This document shows, in pieces, positions 7,805-15,981 of a DNA stretch of 64,000 nucleotides (the stretch's first letter is position 1; every line of letters begins with the position of its first letter). This stretch comes from JBBQNJ01 sp038329845. GTDB taxonomy: Bacteria > Planctomycetota > Phycisphaerae > Tepidisphaerales > Tepidisphaeraceae. The notes under the pieces are model-generated. The model had not been told where the DNA came from. It saw only the letters and a program-made list of their open reading frames with translations, and did no database searches. The position numbers and the translations under genes were made by a program. The stretch covers positions 1 to 64,000 of the forward strand of contig JBBQNJ010000013.1 of NCBI GenBank assembly GCA_038329845.1. The letters run 5' to 3'.

Positions 7805-8839
7805 TCATCTCATTTTGGCGATCTGTTTGAGCAGGGACTTCATCGGATCGGCGAACTTGGCCGTTCCCTCGCGCATCAGCGTTTGCTCGAGCTGGTCCAT
7901 GTCCACCTTCTTGTGGATTTCCTTAATCACCGCGTCGGGGGGCATCCGGTCCACCTCGCGCGAATAGGTCTTGCCTGGTTCCTCGACCGCCTGGAGTGTC
8001 GCGGGGGGATTGGTCTGGATGTCGCTTCCGGCGGTGGCCGCGACGTATTTGTCCTTCGGATCCGACGGGTTTTTCGTCCCCGTCGAGGCGAAGATCATTT
8101 CCTGCCGTAATCTCAGCTTTTTGTCGGCGAAAAACTGCTGATTCATCCGCCACAGCAATTTGGCATTGAAAATCCCAACCTGCCCCTGCGCCGCCGCCGA
8201 TAGCTGCGGCACCTGCTTTTGCGTGTAGACATCGAGCCGGGAGATGAAGATCGAGTAGACGCTCTTGAAGTCCTTGAGTCCATCGCGCCGGCGCTGCGCC
8301 CCGCGCCAGATGTTGTCGCGGGCGACCTCGTATTGCCGGGCCGAAAAAATCAGCGTTACATTGAGGGTCACGCCGGCGGCGGCGAGTTCCTCCAGGGCAT
8401 CGAGCCCGGCGGGCGTGGCGGGAACCTTGATCATCCGGTTGCGCTGCTTGTCGGACCATTGCCGGCCGAGTTCGACATACCGTTTGACCCGCTCTGCATG
8501 CACCGGGGCACCCTCGGCATCTTCCAGCAGGGGATCGAGCTCGAAGCTCACATATCCATCATCGCCGTCGGTCCGCTCCCAGACCGGCAGGAACTTCGCC
8601 TGAGCCGTTCGCACAAGCTGATCGGTCAACTTCCACGCGATCGCCGCGTCATCGTGGTCCTTGGACATCAACTCGGCGATGTGCGAATCGAACTCACCCG
8701 TCTTAAGGATGTCGGCGATGATGATCGGATTGGACGTAGCGCCGGTGATCCCCAACGGCTGATACCTCACCAAATCCGCCGGATCGATCGAATCCAGCCA
8801 GACTTTCGTTCCCGTCTTGATCAGCGATTGAATAGACAT
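7805..8839 (-). CDS. Transaldolase family protein
   Basis: A 344-residue class I aldolase fold enzyme of the non-oxidative pentose phosphate pathway, transferring a dihydroxyacetone unit between sugar phosphates. The N-terminus has the conserved ITGATSNPII. The Schiff-base lysine is K138 in RMIKVPATPAGLDAL, and the LNVTLIFSARQY strand follows. I choose the ATG at 8839 because it has AAGGAG five bases upstream; a longer reading exists but has no support. It lies 55 bases downstream of the LutB-like gene on the same strand, so co-transcription is likely. Substrate could differ from canonical sedoheptulose 7-phosphate in this divergent, longer form. Confidence 0.9.
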   Translation of the reverse strand: MSIQSLIKTGTKVWLDSIDPADLVRYQPLGITGATSNPIIIADILKTGEFDSHIAELMSKDHDDAAIAWKLTDQLVRTAQAKFLPVWERTDGDDGYVSFELDPLLEDAEGAPVHAERVKRYVELGRQWSDKQRNRMIKVPATPAGLDALEELAAAGVTLNVTLIFSARQYEVARDNIWRGAQRRRDGLKDFKSVYSIFISRLDVYTQKQVPQLSAAAQGQVGIFNAKLLWRMNQQFFADKKLRLRQEMIFASTGTKNPSDPKDKYVAATAGSDIQTNPPATLQAVEEPGKTYSREVDRMPPDAVIKEIHKKVDMDQLEQTLMREGTAKFADPMKSLLKQIAKMR

Positions 8840-8894
8840 TTCGGCTCCTTGGGCAAATGAACAGTTTGGGGCTTCTGACATAGGATACCCGCCA

Positions 8895-10367
8895 TCACCG
8901 CGGGCGCCGGCGCCATAAATCATGAAATGTCTGCTGCGCCGGCGCCGGCAAGTCCCGAATCTGCGTCCACCCCGCCGCCACCGACGGCATTTTCTTCACC
9001 CAGCCGCTTCCCGCGGCCCGGCGACGAAGGTCCACCTTCTGAACCCATCCGATCAATCCGTAGATAAGCGGCGAGCGGAGCCCGCGAGCCCACATGCGAT
9101 AGATCGCCCGCTCGATCGGCGAGTTCAGCCGCCGGGAAACGATGTCCTTGCGCATCTCGATCAGGTGATGCGGGATATTGATCTTCACCGGGCACACCTC
9201 GTAGCACGCCCCGCACAAACTCGACGCCTGGGGCAGATCCTTATGGCCCGGCAATCCCTGAAACAGCGGCGTAATCAACGCGCCGATCGGACCGGAATAG
9301 ACGTGCCCGTAGGCATGCCCGCCGATCTTGCGATAAACCGGGCAGGCGTTCAGACACGCCCCGCAGCGGATGCAGCGAAGCGTTTCCCGATATTTTCCGG
9401 CTAAAATCTCACTGCGCCCGTTGTCCATCAGGACCAGGTGAAACTCCTCGGGTCCGTCGATCTCGCCGGGACGGCGCGGCCCGCCGAACAGGTTGGTATA
9501 GACCGTCATGGGCTGGCCGGTGGCGCTGCGGGCGAGCAACTTGAGCATGACCGAAAGATCGCTCAGCCGCGGGACGACCTTTTCGATCCCGACCAGGCTG
9601 ATCAAAACCCGCGGCGTCGTGATGCTCTGTCGGGCGTTGCCCTCGTTCTCTACCGTGCAAACCTGCCCCGTCTCGGCCACCAGAAAATTTCCCCCAGTCA
9701 TTCCCAGCTCGGCGTTGCGGAACTTGCCGCGCAGATGCTGGCGGGCCTGACGAGTCAGCGCCTCGGGATCATCGTCGTAGGGCGTCTTGAAATATTCGCT
9801 GAACAACGTGGCGATCGACCTTCGATCCTTGTGGATGATCGGCGCGACGATGTGGCTGGGCCGATCGTCGCTGATCTGCACGATGAACTCCCCCAGGTCG
9901 GTCTCTACCACGTCCAAGCCGGTCGCCTCCAGCGCATGCGCCAGTTCGCACTCCTCGCTGGCCATCGACTTGCTCTTGATCACCTTGGCGCAGTTCGATT
10001 CCCGGGCGATCTGGAGGATGATCCGTCGAGCATCGGCCGCGTCGGTGGCGAAATGCACCTGCCCGCCGTTGCGACGAACGTTGTGCGCAAGCTGCTCGAG
10101 GTAATAGTCCAGGTGATCCAGCGTGTGCTGCTTGATCTGCCCGGCCAGGTCACGCAGCTTGTCCGAGTCGGGCAATTCCAGCAGGCACAACTGGCGCCCG
10201 GTGTATTGGCGCATCACCGCGTTGTTCACCGCCGCCTTCAGCCGCTCATCGCCCGCGGCCTTGGTGCTGACGGCATGAAAATCAAATTTCGAGTCGGCCG
10301 CCTGTTTGAGAAACGAACGTGTGTTGGGATCCTCGACCCCTGGCGATGGATGCAAGCGAATGGACAT
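8895..10367 (-). CDS. LutB-like LUD domain protein with ferredoxin 4Fe-4S motifs
   Basis: A 490-residue protein built as an LUD domain (about 70-320), then two 4Fe-4S motifs: CIRCGACLNACP (C332, C335, C338, C342) and CGACYEVCP (C385, C388, C392). A C-terminal domain follows with SPIERAIYRMWARGL. This is the architecture of LutB, the iron-sulfur subunit of the LutABC L-lactate oxidation complex. The usual partners LutA (CCG domain) and LutC (short LUD) are not next to it; transaldolase follows instead. So either the complex is split, or this is a related electron-transfer protein. The N-terminus (FLKQAADSKFDFHA) fits family members. Confidence 0.85.
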   Translation of the reverse strand: MSIRLHPSPGVEDPNTRSFLKQAADSKFDFHAVSTKAAGDERLKAAVNNAVMRQYTGRQLCLLELPDSDKLRDLAGQIKQHTLDHLDYYLEQLAHNVRRNGGQVHFATDAADARRIILQIARESNCAKVIKSKSMASEECELAHALEATGLDVVETDLGEFIVQISDDRPSHIVAPIIHKDRRSIATLFSEYFKTPYDDDPEALTRQARQHLRGKFRNAELGMTGGNFLVAETGQVCTVENEGNARQSITTPRVLISLVGIEKVVPRLSDLSVMLKLLARSATGQPMTVYTNLFGGPRRPGEIDGPEEFHLVLMDNGRSEILAGKYRETLRCIRCGACLNACPVYRKIGGHAYGHVYSGPIGALITPLFQGLPGHKDLPQASSLCGACYEVCPVKINIPHHLIEMRKDIVSRRLNSPIERAIYRMWARGLRSPLIYGLIGWVQKVDLRRRAAGSGWVKKMPSVAAGWTQIRDLPAPAQQTFHDLWRRRPR

Positions 10368-10646
10368 GCCCTAAGTGTAGCCGACGGCGAGCCGATTGAT
10401 AAAAACCGGCATCTCCAGGGAGTGACCATTGGGCTTCATCCGACCCATTGTTGATGTCCTGCCGGTCCCGGGCCTCGCGCAGAGCCATTTCGTTGTCGTG
10501 CGAGTGCGAAGCCGGCCTTGAAGGCGCAAAGCGTCGAGCAATCAGACTACTTCGTGCTTAACCCGATGCGGTCATCGCTGCGTCGCCTCGCGCGTGGCCT
10601 CTCGCTGGAGCTTCGGGCTAACATTGCCCGTTGCGTGCCTTCGTAG
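10368..10646. other. Gene-free stretch between the LutB-like gene and the URO-D operon
   Basis: About 280 bases without a credible gene on either strand. It must hold the promoter for the LutB-like gene on the minus strand, but I cannot point to clear -35/-10 elements. Two short similar strings (CTTCGTGCTTAACCC and CTTCGTAGTTAACCC) may be decayed repeats. Confidence 0.4.
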
Positions 10647-11837
10647 TTAACCCGCGCCAAACAGCGCCACGATGTTTTCTGCCGGGACGTTCGCCTGGAT
10701 GTTGTGGACCGGCGCCAGGACGCAACCGCCTTCGAGGGGCTTGAAAATCGCCAGATTGGCCCTCACCTCGGCGGCGACTTGCTCAGGCCCGCCGCGAGTC
10801 AGCGTTCCCTGGCAATCGCACGATCCGCCCCAGAAGACCAGCCGCCCACCGAAACGCGACTCGAGCATCGCCGGGTCCATTCCCGCGGCGGTGGTCTGCA
10901 CCGGGTTGAGAATGTCCACGCCCATCTCGACGATCGCCTCGAGCAGCGGTGCGATCGCCCCGTCGCTGTGCAGCATCACCTTCCAGGGCGTGTTTTCATG
11001 CACCCACCGCAATCCCCGCCGATACGCCGGCAGCAGCTTCTCCCGGAACATCGCCTCGGACAAGAACGGCGCCTGCTGCGTCCCGAAATCATCGGCGATC
11101 TGCAAGATATGCACCCGCTCGCCCACTGCGTCCCACAGCCGCCGCAAATTTTCGATCCAGGCATCCACCAGCATCGCGTACAACTGCGAAACATACTCCG
11201 GCTCACTGGCGAAGGTGATCATCCAATCTTCGAACCCACCCTGGCCGATCCCGTTGAACAGTTCATAGGGCGGACCCATCGCCACGATCACCGCCTTGTC
11301 CGTCTCAGCCTCGAGCCGCCGCGATTCCTCGGCGTAATGACCAAAGTCGCCGTCGCTGATCCGTGGCGCTGACCAGGTCGCCAGGTCCGGATGCGCCGCC
11401 CCGGGATATTTTTCGAAGCGATCGAAGTAGAAGCCGCAGGCCGGCATCCGTGCGATGACCTGCCCGCCGCGACGCAGCACCCAATCGCCGGATTCATCGC
11501 GCTGGGGATTGAACCCGCCGGGAACCAGCACCTGCTCCTCCAGACCGTCGAAGCGAAACGGCTTGTAATCGCGGTTGGCAATCCCGAACGCCACCGCCGG
11601 ACGGTTCAGCGCCACGCAATCGCCACCCATCGCGTCGATCACCGCCGGCTCAATCTCGGCGAGCATCTGGAACAGATCGAACACCTTGATCGGCCGGCGA
11701 TCCAGTCCCAGCCGGCGTCGCAATCCGGCGTACGCGAAGACGCTGATCCCGCTCTGGCGCGTGCCGCCGAAGTCGATCGGCGTGCGATCGACCGGGCGAT
11801 GGTGAATCGCATTGATGATCCGCTGTCGCGAGGTCAT
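10647..11837 (-). CDS. Uroporphyrinogen decarboxylase-fold (URO-D/MtaA-type) protein
   Basis: A 396-residue member of the URO-D superfamily, which includes haem-pathway decarboxylases and cobalamin or corrinoid methyltransferases. Seen in the sequence are the N-terminal RQRIINAIHHRPVDRTPIDF, LLPAYRRGLRWVH, the metal-site region KVMLHSDGAIAPLLEAIVEMG, and LNPVQTTAAGMDP near the end. The RTPIDFGG opening and HSDGA match the group often linked to sugar or methylated-compound catabolism rather than HemE. The start ATG overlaps the stop of the ROK gene by ATGA at 11834-11837. It is the last gene of a three-gene operon. The true substrate is unknown. Confidence 0.8.
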   Translation of the reverse strand: MTSRQRIINAIHHRPVDRTPIDFGGTRQSGISVFAYAGLRRRLGLDRRPIKVFDLFQMLAEIEPAVIDAMGGDCVALNRPAVAFGIANRDYKPFRFDGLEEQVLVPGGFNPQRDESGDWVLRRGGQVIARMPACGFYFDRFEKYPGAAHPDLATWSAPRISDGDFGHYAEESRRLEAETDKAVIVAMGPPYELFNGIGQGGFEDWMITFASEPEYVSQLYAMLVDAWIENLRRLWDAVGERVHILQIADDFGTQQAPFLSEAMFREKLLPAYRRGLRWVHENTPWKVMLHSDGAIAPLLEAIVEMGVDILNPVQTTAAGMDPAMLESRFGGRLVFWGGSCDCQGTLTRGGPEQVAAEVRANLAIFKPLEGGCVLAPVHNIQANVPAENIVALFGAG

Positions 11838-12742
11838 GCGTTCCCGCCTTCGGCGGCGCGATCCAGGGCATTTTTCGCCGCCCCGATGGCGCCGGCCTCG
11901 TCGCCCAGCGCCGCCAAGACGACCCGCACCGCCGTGCCGGTCGGACGCCACTCGAACTGATCGAGATACTCGCGCAGCGGCCGCAGCAACTCTTCCCCGG
12001 CTCGCGCGATCCCCCCGCCGAGAATGAACACTTCCGGATCCACCGCGTTGGCGATCGACGCCATACCCGCCGCCAGCGCCCGCACGCTGGAGAGCCAGAT
12101 CTCCTCGGCCGCCGCATCACCGGCCCGCACCGCCTGCACCAGGTCGCGCGTCGACGCATATCGCCCGCCGCCGCGCCGGCCAAGCGTGCATTCGCCGATG
12201 GCATCCTCGAGCGATCCGGGCGTGTTGACGATATCGCGCCGACCCTCCGGATCGAGCGACAGATGACCCAAGTGCCCGGCCCGTCCCATGTGCCCGCGAA
12301 GAATCCGCCCGTCACAGAGAATCGCCCCGCCCACGCCGGTGCCCAGCGTCAGCAATACCGCGTTGTCGGCCCCGCGGGCAGCGCCTTGCCAGACTTCGCC
12401 CAAGAGCGCCGCCTGGGCATCGTTCATGACCGGGACGGTCGTCGATCGCCCCAGCGCCGTCGTCCAGTCCAGCCCCATGACCGACTCGAGCCGGTGCATC
12501 ATCCAGCGGATGGTGCGCCCGTCCGTCGATGCCAGACCCGGACACGCCACGCCCACCGCGCTCGCCGGACCCCGCGACGACTCGATCTCGGCGATATGCG
12601 ACTTGATCCGCTCGATCCACTTTCTCGCCGGGTCGTCTTCGGTTCCAAACCGCTCGCGCCCCAGCACCGCACCGTCGACGTTCACCGCCAATGCCTTGAC
12701 ATTGGTGCCCCCAAGGTCGATCCCGATCGCATAATCGCTCAT
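11834..12742 (-). CDS. ROK family sugar kinase, lacking the usual zinc cysteines
   Basis: A 302-residue ROK protein with the ATP-binding start AIGIDLGGTNVKA, the phosphate loop LTLGTGVGGAIL and a second glycine motif VFILGGGIARAGEEL. ROK kinases phosphorylate glucose, N-acetylmannosamine and similar sugars. The region that normally reads E-x-GH followed by a Cys-rich zinc motif is GHLGHLSLDPEGR followed by NTPGSLEDAIG here, without cysteines. The catalytic-loop aspartate is visible in NDAQAALLGE. Its ATG overlaps the upstream SDR stop (ATGA, 12739-12742), and its own stop overlaps the next gene. Kinase activity is likely, but sugar specificity cannot be read. Confidence 0.85.
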   Translation of the reverse strand: MSDYAIGIDLGGTNVKALAVNVDGAVLGRERFGTEDDPARKWIERIKSHIAEIESSRGPASAVGVACPGLASTDGRTIRWMMHRLESVMGLDWTTALGRSTTVPVMNDAQAALLGEVWQGAARGADNAVLLTLGTGVGGAILCDGRILRGHMGRAGHLGHLSLDPEGRRDIVNTPGSLEDAIGECTLGRRGGGRYASTRDLVQAVRAGDAAAEEIWLSSVRALAAGMASIANAVDPEVFILGGGIARAGEELLRPLREYLDQFEWRPTGTAVRVVLAALGDEAGAIGAAKNALDRAAEGGNA

Positions 12743-13524
12743 GGCCGCTGGCCCTCGCTCACACACCAGCCGCCATCCACCGCCAGCACCTGCCCGGTGA
12801 TGAATCGCCCCGCATCCGACAACAGCAGCACCACCGCCGCGTCCAGGTCTTCGCACCGCCCGATCCGCCCGCCATCCAACGGCTGCTTGGTGTGGATAAA
12901 CCGCAGAATCTGCTCATCGCTCGCCGCCCGCCGCGCCATCGGCGTATCCACCAGCCCCGGGGCGATTAAGTTGAAGCGAATCCCGTGGCCGGCATACTCG
13001 GCGGCGGCGGCGCGGGTCAGCCCGACCGCCGCGCTCTTGGCCGCCGCGTAGGCGTGCGTCGAGAAAAAACCCGAGGCGCTGGGAGAAAAGCCGAGAACCG
13101 ACCCCATGTTCAAAATCGCACCGGGGCGTTTCAGCTCAAGCAACTTGCGAACCGCGGCCCGGTTCGACCACGCCATCGACGACAGATTCAAGTCCAGCGT
13201 CGCCCGCCACCCCTCATCGGTCATCTCATGTAACGGCCCATCCCCGAATCGTCGCCCGCTTCCCCCGGCGACATGATAAAGCCCCTCGAACGTCCCAAAT
13301 CGCTCGATCGCCAGATCAATCGCCCGCGCGGCGGTGTCGGGATCGCGGGCATCGCCCACCATCGCGGCGGCGGCGTCCCCCAGGCGGTCCTGCGCCGACT
13401 GCAAGGTCGTCGCCTCTCGCCCGCAAACCACCACCCGCGCCCCGGCCGCAACACATGCCGCCGCAGCGCTCAGCCCCAGCCCGCCGGTCCCCCCGATGAT
13501 GACCAAACTCTTTCCCGCCAGCAT
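12739..13524 (-). CDS. Short-chain dehydrogenase/reductase (SDR)
   Basis: A 261-residue classical SDR. The Rossmann motif is GGTGGLG at 11-17, the catalytic serine region is MGSVLG (S142), and the active-site pair is Y159 and K163 in AYAAAK. The C-terminus VLAVDGGWCV is typical of the family. It is the first gene of an operon with the ROK kinase and the URO-D protein, all joined by four-base ATGA overlaps. That points to one catabolic pathway acting on a sugar, polyol or sugar acid. No strong ribosome binding site is visible before the ATG. The exact substrate is unknown. Confidence 0.9.
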   Translation of the reverse strand: MLAGKSLVIIGGTGGLGLSAAAACVAAGARVVVCGREATTLQSAQDRLGDAAAAMVGDARDPDTAARAIDLAIERFGTFEGLYHVAGGSGRRFGDGPLHEMTDEGWRATLDLNLSSMAWSNRAAVRKLLELKRPGAILNMGSVLGFSPSASGFFSTHAYAAAKSAAVGLTRAAAAEYAGHGIRFNLIAPGLVDTPMARRAASDEQILRFIHTKQPLDGGRIGRCEDLDAAVVLLLSDAGRFITGQVLAVDGGWCVSEGQRP

Positions 13525-13640
13525 CTCGCGCCGCAGTAGACCCCCCGGCGGAAAGATTGTCCAGTTTCAAGGATTCTCGACCCAACCTTTATGGTCACCG
13601 ACGATTCACATTTGCACCATCTGTTCGATCAGGGGGGGGC

Positions 13641-13904
13641 GAAAGGGAGCATTTCTCATTCTTTTCCCTTCGTCGGCCCATGATTCGAGCCAGTATAAAT
13701 GCCACCCAACACCACGGAACATCCGACCCCCAGGGCATCCGGCACGGCATACTGGAAAGAGGAAAAAACAAAATGAGAAATGTCCCGAATGCCTTTCACT
13801 TAAGGGCCAAAATCGGCGAACTCAACAGCAGTCTTGGACCAATAAGGCGACTTTTCCCAGCCGCTTTCACGTTAAGTGAATGGCATTCGAAATGTCCCCT
13901 TTCC
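13641..13904. repeat. REP-type hairpin A, interrupted by a MITE
   Basis: The left arm near 13641-13665 reads GAAAGGGAGCATTTCTCATT. The right arm is AATGAGAAATGTCC at 13772-13785, and after removing the inserted element and one target copy it continues CCTTTCC at 13898-13904. The rejoined arm is the inverse of the left arm with only minor differences. The element resembles the GGGGACA-type palindromes at 41307 and 48667. Confidence 0.75.
13786..13889. mobile_element. 104-bp MITE, copy A
   Basis: Terminal inverted repeats of about 19 bases: CGAATGCCTTTCACTTAA at the left end and TTAAGTGAATGGCATTCG at the right end. Flanking direct repeats AAATGTCC at 13778-13785 and 13890-13897 look like an 8-bp target duplication. 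It shares length, ends and interior (GGGCCAAA, GCGAACTCAAC, TTTTCCCAG) with copy B at 15706-15809 in opposite orientation. It has no coding capacity. Confidence 0.88.
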
Positions 13905-13995
13905 TTCCCCGTCGGTCACCCGCGGGACGGGGACGATCCAGCTTTGTAGGAGCCGGATCGTCCCGATCCAATCCGCCCGTCCCGCCGTCTTGCGG

Positions 13996-14646
13996 TTATT
14001 TCCTGCGGCGGGCGAGCATCGTGACCGCGCCCGCGGAGAGCAGTGCGAATCCGGCGGGTTCGGGGACCGCGGCGACGCTCAGGTACGGAGCGAAACCGCT
14101 GTCGGCGCTATCGAAGGCGAAGCTGCTGTAGCTCTTGCTCGGCAACGAAAATGCGGCCCATGAATAGCCGGCGGACACATCGGCCGCGATCACATTCGTC
14201 ACGTCTATCGACAGCCAGCCAATCATGACCGACGCCGGCGATAGATCCATCACCAGCTCGCTGCCCTCCAGTTGCTGGCTGGCATTTCCGGTGGCGCTGC
14301 CGGAATTGGCGACGTGCATCAGGCTCGAACCGTTGCCGCCGACATCAGTCACGTGGATATTGAGCGTCGCCGCTTCGAGGGTGGCACCGGCTCCCAGGGC
14401 CGGCAACGCCACCTGAAGGAAGACGTTGCTCAGCTCGCCGCTGCCGGAATCATACCAATGACCCGACCAGTTGCTCGGCGATGCGGAACTGAATCCGGTG
14501 TTTTCCCACCCGGAAAAATACCCGTAGCGGGCCCTGCCGCTGGCACCATCGCCCTCGGGAAGCACCGACACGTCGATCACGGACGCCGAAGCGACCCCCG
14601 CGAAAGCTAAACCGGCGGACACAACAAGACTTGCAAAGCGCTCCAT
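13996..14646 (-). CDS. PEP-CTERM sorting domain protein (secreted, DNRLRE-like, unknown)
   Basis: A 216-residue exported protein. The signal peptide is MERFASLVVSAGLAFAGVASA. The C-terminus is the PEP-CTERM signal VPEPAGFALLSAGAVTMLARRRK. The middle (ATLNIHVTDVGGNGSSL and MIGWLSIDVTNVIAADV) has the alternating pattern of secreted beta-sandwich domains of the DNRLRE kind, but this is a weak assignment. A strong AAGGAGGAG lies just before the ATG. It is divergent from a TetR-type regulator, and the shared upstream region holds an operator-like palindrome at 14699-14716, so regulation by that protein is likely. Probable location is the envelope or extracellular matrix. Confidence 0.88.
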   Translation of the reverse strand: MERFASLVVSAGLAFAGVASASVIDVSVLPEGDGASGRARYGYFSGWENTGFSSASPSNWSGHWYDSGSGELSNVFLQVALPALGAGATLEAATLNIHVTDVGGNGSSLMHVANSGSATGNASQQLEGSELVMDLSPASVMIGWLSIDVTNVIAADVSAGYSWAAFSLPSKSYSSFAFDSADSGFAPYLSVAAVPEPAGFALLSAGAVTMLARRRK

Positions 14647-14698
14647 GTTTCTCCTCCTTCACGCGGCGAAAAGCAAAAAATCATCAGCCAGTTTCAAC

Positions 14699-14716
14699 TG
14701 ACCGAACGTTCAGTCA
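14699..14716. promoter_or_regulatory. TetR-type operator palindrome
   Basis: The 18-base dyad TGACCGAACGTTCAGTCA is symmetric except for one base pair. It sits 53 bases before the PEP-CTERM start, where it overlaps a TTGACT that could be its -35, and about 140 bases before the TetR gene. Spacing and symmetry fit a TetR-family operator that serves both divergent genes. Confidence 0.7.
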
Positions 14717-14857
14717 AAACGTACACGCGCTTTTTCCCTCGGGCAAATCGGAAAGCACAATTTCCTCCTTGTGCTTGCGGCGAACGGGCCAATCAACACA
14801 ATATCACCCGCCAGGCGATGGATTCCCCGGCATTTTCCACTCGGATGGTCCTATAAG

Positions 14858-15544
14858 ATGCCCATGACCAAACCCAGGTCGTACCGTTCGGCTCATCGCA
14901 GCGCCCAGAGCGATGAAGCCCGCCGTCGAATTCTTCTCGCCGCCGGTCGAGCCTTCGCCGCCAAGGGGTTCCGCGGGGGGAGCCTGCGTGACATTGCCGC
15001 CGCCGCCAAACTCGGTCCCGGGGCGGTTCTCTACCATTTCCGCAGCAAGAAGAACCTTTTTAAGCAAACGATCAGCCATTTCACCGTGGAACTGGCCCGC
15101 CTCAATCGTCATTTCGCGCCGTTGATGGAACTGGATGGTGCCCCGCCGCAGGCCGTCGCCGATGCCTTGCACCGGGCCATCGCCTCTTTCCTAAGCGCCT
15201 GCCACGGCCCGCAAGCCGTGCCCGGGCTGCTCGATCTGTATTTGCGCATCCTCAGCGAAGGAGATAAATCGGTATTGCGGATGCTGCTGGATTGCTTTGC
15301 TCCATTGCAGGCCGGGCTGGTGCAGTGGCTCAAGCGACTGCGCCCGGACTTGGATGAGGTCTTCGTGGCGTTCTGGCAACAATTGCTCTGGTCACAACTT
15401 CAATACACGGTCGTCAGCAAACGCTTGGTGCTGTATGACATGGACCTTAAGAAGGATTACACGCCCGAGTACCTGAAGGCGGCAGCCTGGTGCATCGCCA
15501 GAGCCTGTTGCCTGGCGATCGACCTGCCACAGCCCGCCCGCTGA
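14858..15544 (+). CDS. TetR/AcrR family transcriptional regulator
   Basis: A 228-residue regulator. The N-terminal helix-turn-helix is clear (ARRRILLAAGRAFAAKGFRG, then SLRDIAAAAKLGPGAVLYHF, then KKNLFKQT). The C-terminal ligand domain (about 75-228) is helical and resembles CecR-like groups with DUF1956-type ends. I choose the ATG at 14858; one two codons later is equally possible. The gene is divergent from a PEP-CTERM gene, with an 18-base palindrome in between, so it probably represses itself and that gene. The inducer cannot be deduced. Confidence 0.88.
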   Translation: MPMTKPRSYRSAHRSAQSDEARRRILLAAGRAFAAKGFRGGSLRDIAAAAKLGPGAVLYHFRSKKNLFKQTISHFTVELARLNRHFAPLMELDGAPPQAVADALHRAIASFLSACHGPQAVPGLLDLYLRILSEGDKSVLRMLLDCFAPLQAGLVQWLKRLRPDLDEVFVAFWQQLLWSQLQYTVVSKRLVLYDMDLKKDYTPEYLKAAAWCIARACCLAIDLPQPAR

Positions 15545-15632
15545 CATGCCGGCTTTCCAATCAAGGCGTGGGGTAGATGAGGTGGGACCGTGAATCAAGA
15601 CAACCGGAGCCACGGAACAGGTGCCACCACAG

Positions 15633-15823
15633 GAAAGGTGACATCCACCTTTGATGTTACCGCCGCGCCCCTCGGTTGAGCGCAGCGACGAAAAGGTGGA
15701 TGTCACGAATGCCATTCACTTAAGGTGAAAACGTCTGGGAAAATCGGCCGTATCGGGCGAATACGGCAGTTGAGTTCGCCAACTTTGGCCCTTAAGTGAA
15801 TGGCATTCGTGGATGTCACCGTT
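15633..15823. repeat. REP-type hairpin B, interrupted by a MITE
   Basis: The left arm GAAAGGTGACATCCACCTT (15633-15651) is mirrored by AAAAGGTGGATGTCA at 15691-15705. With the MITE removed, that arm continues CCGTTTC at 15819-15825. The restored arms pair almost perfectly over about 20 bases. Confidence 0.75.
15706..15809. mobile_element. 104-bp MITE, copy B
   Basis: Ends are CGAATGCCATTCACTTAAGG and its inverse, giving terminal repeats of about 19 bases. Perfect 9-bp direct repeats TGGATGTCA flank it at 15697-15705 and 15810-15818. It is the same length as copy A and inverted relative to it. Both copies interrupt the right arm of a REP-type hairpin. Confidence 0.9.
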
Positions 15824-15839
15824 TCTGATGCCCGAATAA

Positions 15840-15945
15840 GAGCCGCGCACGAAGTAAGCGAACACACGTTCAAAACCCCGAATAAAGGCCGCGCACGAAG
15901 TAAGCGAACACACGTTCAAAACCCCGCTTACTTCGTGCGCGGCTC
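15840..15945. repeat. REP cluster of the RAYT family (three palindromic units)
   Basis: GCCGCGCACGAAGTAAGCG occurs at 15840-15860 and 15887-15906, and inverted as CGCTTACTTCGTGCGCGGC within 15923-15945. A stretch of about 46 bases between the first two is tandemly duplicated (GAACACACGTTCAAAACCCC). Identical REPs surround the transposase gene at 23639. Confidence 0.88.
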
Positions 15946-15981
15946 ATTCACGCACCGACCCCGTTGCCACCCCGGCGGTCG

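Larger units (their letters stand above)
13525..13995. other. Repeat-filled intergenic region
   Basis: No gene is seen. The region holds a REP-type hairpin interrupted by a 104-bp MITE, described separately, and flanking unique DNA. Confidence 0.6.
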
